From: Pseudomonas sp. UFMG81
GTDB lineage: Bacteria; Pseudomonadota; Gammaproteobacteria; Pseudomonadales; Pseudomonadaceae
NCBI RefSeq assembly: GCF_015354575.1
Contig: NZ_JACAFQ010000003.1
Span: forward strand, 181,225-245,224
Direction of reading: 5' to 3'
Length of the DNA: 64,000 bases
Part shown: positions 61,325 through 64,000 of the stretch, piece after piece
Position numbering within the stretch: position 1 is the first letter of the stretch
How the letters are laid out: each line of letters starts with the position of its first letter
The notes under the pieces: model-generated
What the model was told of the DNA's origin: nothing
Databases searched by the model: none
The model's input: only the letters and a program-made list of their open reading frames with translations
Program-made: the position numbers and the translations under genes

Positions 61325-62299
61325 CTAGAACAATTTCAGCGGTTCTTCATCCAGTGCGGCGATCTGTTCGCGCAAGGCGAGGATCTGGTCACCCCAGTAG
61401 CGCGGCTGGCCGAACCAAGGGAAGCTCGGCGGGAACGCCGGGTCGTCCCAGCGCCGTGCCAGCCAGGCGCTGTAGTGCAGCTGGCGCAGGGCGCGCAGCG
61501 GCTCGATCAGGGCCAGCTCGCGCGGGTCGAAATCGTGGAACTCGTTGTAGCCGTCGATCAGTTCGGCCAACTGGCCCAAACGCTCCTCGCGGTTGCCGGC
61601 GAGCATCATCCACAGGTCCTGCACCGCGGGGCCCATGCGGCAGTCGTCGAGGTCGACCATGTGATAGGCCTCGTCGCGGTACATCAGGTTGCCGGGGTGC
61701 AGGTCACCGTGCAGGCGGGTGATCTGGTGCGGTGTGCGGGCGTAGATGTCCTCGACACGTTTGAGCAGGTCGCGGGCCACGGACTCGAAAGCCGGCAGCA
61801 GCTCGCGGGGGACGAAGCCGCCTTCGAGCAAGGTGTTCAGTGAGGCATGGCCGAAGTTATCCACCGCCAGATGTTCGCGGTGTTGGAATGGCCGGGTGGC
61901 GGCGACGGCGTGCAGGCGGCCGAGCAGCTGGCCAAGGCGGTACAGCTGGTCGAGGTTGCCGGGCTCCGGCGCATGGCCGCCACGGCGGGGGAACAGGGCG
62001 AAGCGGAAGCCCGCGTGCTCGAACAGCGAGCGCCCTTCATGTTGCAGCGGCGCCACCACGGGCACTTCGCAGTCGGCCAGCTCGGCGCTGAAGGCGTGCT
62101 CTTCGAGGATCGCCGTATCGCTCCAGCGCCCTGGGCGGTAGAACTTGGCGATCAGCGGTTGCGCCCCTTCGATGCCCACCTGGTACACGCGGTTCTCATA
62201 ACTGTTGAGCGCCAGCACCCGCGCGTCGCTGAGAAAGCCCAGGCTTTCAACGGCGTCCAGCACGAGGTCGGGGGTGAGGGTGTCGAAGGGGTGGGACAT
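61325..62299 (-). CDS. srkA: SrkA/RdoA-type stress response kinase
   Basis: 324 residues from ATG 62299 (MSHPFDTLTPDLVLDAVESLG). Choline-kinase-like fold: nucleotide-binding region SYENRVYQVG and LIAKFYRPGRW with the lysine; catalytic RLHGDLHPGNLMYRD (Asp and Asn); metal Asp in YHMVDLDDCRMGP. SrkA protects E. coli against stress-induced death by phosphorylating Ser/Thr proteins. The length matches. The frame upstream to 62353 is not supported. Confidence 0.93.
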   Translation of the reverse strand: MSHPFDTLTPDLVLDAVESLGFLSDARVLALNSYENRVYQVGIEGAQPLIAKFYRPGRWSDTAILEEHAFSAELADCEVPVVAPLQHEGRSLFEHAGFRFALFPRRGGHAPEPGNLDQLYRLGQLLGRLHAVAATRPFQHREHLAVDNFGHASLNTLLEGGFVPRELLPAFESVARDLLKRVEDIYARTPHQITRLHGDLHPGNLMYRDEAYHMVDLDDCRMGPAVQDLWMMLAGNREERLGQLAELIDGYNEFHDFDPRELALIEPLRALRQLHYSAWLARRWDDPAFPPSFPWFGQPRYWGDQILALREQIAALDEEPLKLF

Positions 62300-62420
62300 C
62301 AGGCGCTCCAGGCAGGGGGACAGCATGGGCGCATGGTAGCGCAGATTGCCCATGGCTTGAGGCCAGCGCGTACCCGGTGGGAGCAGCTGTCTTGCTCACA
62401 ATTTAAAGACCTCGCGCGAT

Positions 62421-62465
62421 CCCTGTGGGAGCGGCGGTTCGCCGCTGCGACTTGCCCGCGAACAC
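62421..62465. repeat. Single REP unit, insertion variant
   Basis: CCTGTGGGAGCGGCGGTTCG followed by CCGCTGCGACTTGCCCGCG; the same variant as the first unit at 13273. It lies between srkA and the modE-type gene. Confidence 0.75.
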
Positions 62466-62484
62466 GGGCGCAGCCCGTGCCAGG

Positions 62485-63249
62485 CTAGACGGGGACGCCC
62501 AGGAGTACGTTGGCGGGATGGAATTGCGCACGCAGCTCGCTGCCGGGCCGAATACCCTGGCATGCCAGCCAGTCGGTTTCGGCGAATGCGCACAAGGTCT
62601 GGCCATTGCCCAGCGCCAGGCGCACCTCGCAGGCATCGTCCTCCGCCGGCAGGACCTCCTCGACGCGGGTTGCCAGGCAATTGCTGCCGTGCTCGGCCTC
62701 CTCCTGCGCCCCCAGCAACCGCACCCAGCCGGCCTTGAGCAGCGCCACCACGGTGGAACCGAGCGACAGCTCCAGCCCTTCCGTGCTCCCGGGCGTGATC
62801 AGCGCCTCGATTTGCAACCCACCGCCCAGGGCCAGGCTGATGCGGTCATGCCGGCCTTCGCGGCGCAGCGCGGTGATCTGACCTTGCAATTGATTGCGTG
62901 CGCTGGTGCGCAGCATCAGCCGGCCAAGCAGGTCGAGGTCACTGGTCTCTTCCGCGGCTTCGAGCAGTTGCGCCTGTAGCGCTTGCAGGCGCTGGTACAG
63001 GCGCAGCACCCGCTCACCTTCGGCGGATAGCCGCGCACCGCCGCCGCCACGCCCGCCGGTGCTGCGCTCCACCAGGGGCTGGCTGGCCAGGTTGTTGAGC
63101 TCGTCGATGGCATCCCATGCGGCTTTGTAGCTGATTCCTGCGGCTTTGGCGGCGCGCGTGATCGAGCCTTGTTCGGCGACGTGCTGCAACAGCGCGATGC
63201 GCTGTGGGCGGCGGGCAATGTGCTGGGTGAGCAGGGCGGGCAGGGACAT
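62485..63249 (-). CDS. modE: ModE-family molybdate-dependent regulator
   Basis: 254 residues. The N-terminal LysR-like HTH (about 15-75: RIALLQHVAEQGSITRAAKAAGISYKAAWDAIDELNNL) is followed by RSTGGRGGGGARLSAEGERVL, the ModE signature. Two Mop/TOBE molybdate-binding domains cover about 120-185 (SARNQLQGQI) and 190-254 (NCLATRVEEVLPAEDDACEVRLALGNGQTLCAFA). It represses molybdate uptake genes in other bacteria. No modABC is nearby in this window. Confidence 0.92.
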   Translation of the reverse strand: MSLPALLTQHIARRPQRIALLQHVAEQGSITRAAKAAGISYKAAWDAIDELNNLASQPLVERSTGGRGGGGARLSAEGERVLRLYQRLQALQAQLLEAAEETSDLDLLGRLMLRTSARNQLQGQITALRREGRHDRISLALGGGLQIEALITPGSTEGLELSLGSTVVALLKAGWVRLLGAQEEAEHGSNCLATRVEEVLPAEDDACEVRLALGNGQTLCAFAETDWLACQGIRPGSELRAQFHPANVLLGVPV

Positions 63250-63306
63250 GGGCAGGGTTCGGGTGTGGTGGGGGTGCTGCGACGTTGCCGCCCACCTGCG
63301 GCCAAG

Positions 63307-64000
63307 TCAAGCCTGGCCCGGCCTGGGGGTGCGGGCCAGGCAGTAGATATCCACACGACGGGCGCCAGATTTGCGCAGCAACCGGGCGATCGCCTGGGCG
63401 GTGGTGCCAGTGGTCAGCACATCATCGACCACCGCCAGGTGCAGGCCTTCGACATCGGCGCCGGGGCGCAGCGCGAAGGCTTGGCGCAGGTTGCGTCGCC
63501 GCGCCCTGGCGCCCAGGGCCTGCTGCGTAGGGGTGTCGCGGGTGCGTTCGAGCACGCTTTCGTCGCTGTGCAGCCGCAATTGCCTGGCCAGCCAGCGGGC
63601 CAGCATCGCTGCCTGGTTGAAACCACGCTGGCGCAGCCGACGCCGTGCCAGTGGCACCGGCAACAGCCGGTCGGGGCGGGGCAGGCCTTCGCCGTAGCGG
63701 TGTTCCAGCGCATAGCCGAGCAACTGCGCCATCAGCCGCCCCAGTGGCCACTGGCTGTTGTGCTTGAAGCGGCTGATCAGGGTGTCGACCGGAAAACCAT
63801 ATTCCCACGTGGCGATCACTTGCTTGAACGCTGGGGCATGGCGCCGGCAGGTGCTGCAGACCAAGCCATCCATGGCCAGTGGCAAGGCGCAGCGCAGGCA
63901 TTGGTCACCCAGCCACGGCAGCTCGCCTTCGCAGGCCGTGCACAGCGGATAGGCTTGCCTGGCGGGCTCGTCACAAAGCAAACACAATTGATCGATATTT
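63307..64000 (-). CDS. comF: ComF family protein (5' end beyond window)
   Basis: The frame is open to the right edge. The visible 226 residues from a TTG at 63987 start LCLLCDEPARQAYPLC, and in-frame codons N-I-D-Q precede it, so the true start lies outside the window. Four CxxC-type pairs form the N-terminal zinc region (CLLC, CTAC, CLRC, CSTC). The phosphoribosyltransferase motif is LAVVDDVLTTGTTAQAIARLL. ComF proteins aid DNA uptake in competent bacteria, but the pseudomonad role is unclear. In Pseudomonas it usually borders bioB, which would be just outside. Confidence 0.93.
   Translation of the reverse strand, partial: NIDQLCLLCDEPARQAYPLCTACEGELPWLGDQCLRCALPLAMDGLVCSTCRRHAPAFKQVIATWEYGFPVDTLISRFKHNSQWPLGRLMAQLLGYALEHRYGEGLPRPDRLLPVPLARRRLRQRGFNQAAMLARWLARQLRLHSDESVLERTRDTPTQQALGARARRRNLRQAFALRPGADVEGLHLAVVDDVLTTGTTAQAIARLLRKSGARRVDIYCLARTPRPGQA

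Overview
The window looks like chromosomal DNA of a Pseudomonas putida-group bacterium. The evidence is high GC, proteins that read as Pseudomonas orthologues throughout, the gene order (glyA-soxBDAG-purU-fdhA; creBCD; aceF-aceE / glnE-waaFCGP; FecI-FecR-TonB receptor; glcB / gcvR-like; rarD-srkA-modE-comF), and more than 20 loci of short REP palindromes of the type that litters P. putida genomes. These identifications come from reading the translations and from recalled gene order; no database search was run.

Layout. 1-5750: an orphan RHS-core fragment, a chemoreceptor (minus strand), a ZapB-like/ZapA-family pair, and a second chemoreceptor that resembles the purine receptor McpH by type and position. 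5995-16394: glycine, sarcosine and one-carbon metabolism. It comprises threonine aldolase (minus), then glyA, soxB, soxD, soxA, soxG, purU and fdhA, which together demethylate sarcosine, handle the C1 unit through folate and oxidise free formaldehyde. 16854-20524: a DUF6124-type small protein behind a long structured leader, a DUF2780-type secreted protein, an APC permease and a PlsC-type acyltransferase. 20706-25130: a secreted retropepsin-like protease and the CreBC two-component system with creD; creD is cut off from creBC by REP elements and has its own array of 11-bp-spaced direct repeats. 25321-29483: glutathione transferase, msrA and a PAS-GAF-PAS-GGDEF-EAL protein.

29845-32721 is an accessory islet of visibly lower GC, with two Ig-like proteins that share a C-terminal module. 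It sits between the EAL gene and the pyruvate dehydrogenase genes aceE-aceF (minus). 37502-47598: glnE followed by a tightly overlapping LPS-core operon (waaF, waaC, waaG, waaP, wapP, wapQ and a double kinase-fold protein). 47768-53297: an iron-uptake unit read leftwards, with ECF sigma factor, FecR anti-sigma factor, STN-type TonB receptor, PepSY membrane protein and a 58-residue membrane miniprotein. 53576-56875: a DnaQ-like exonuclease, a cNMP/CBS/DUF294 protein and a stand-alone receiver. 56992-64000: malate synthase G, a GcvR-like ACT protein, rarD, srkA, a ModE-type regulator and comF, which runs off the right edge.

The most unusual signals are the three-way-junction-like leader of the DUF6124 gene, the Ig-like islet, the two palindromes 52 bp apart before aceE, the four-unit 11-bp repeat before creD, and two perfect DnaA boxes after the gcvR-like gene. 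No tRNA, rRNA, CRISPR array, intact IS element or prophage was seen.
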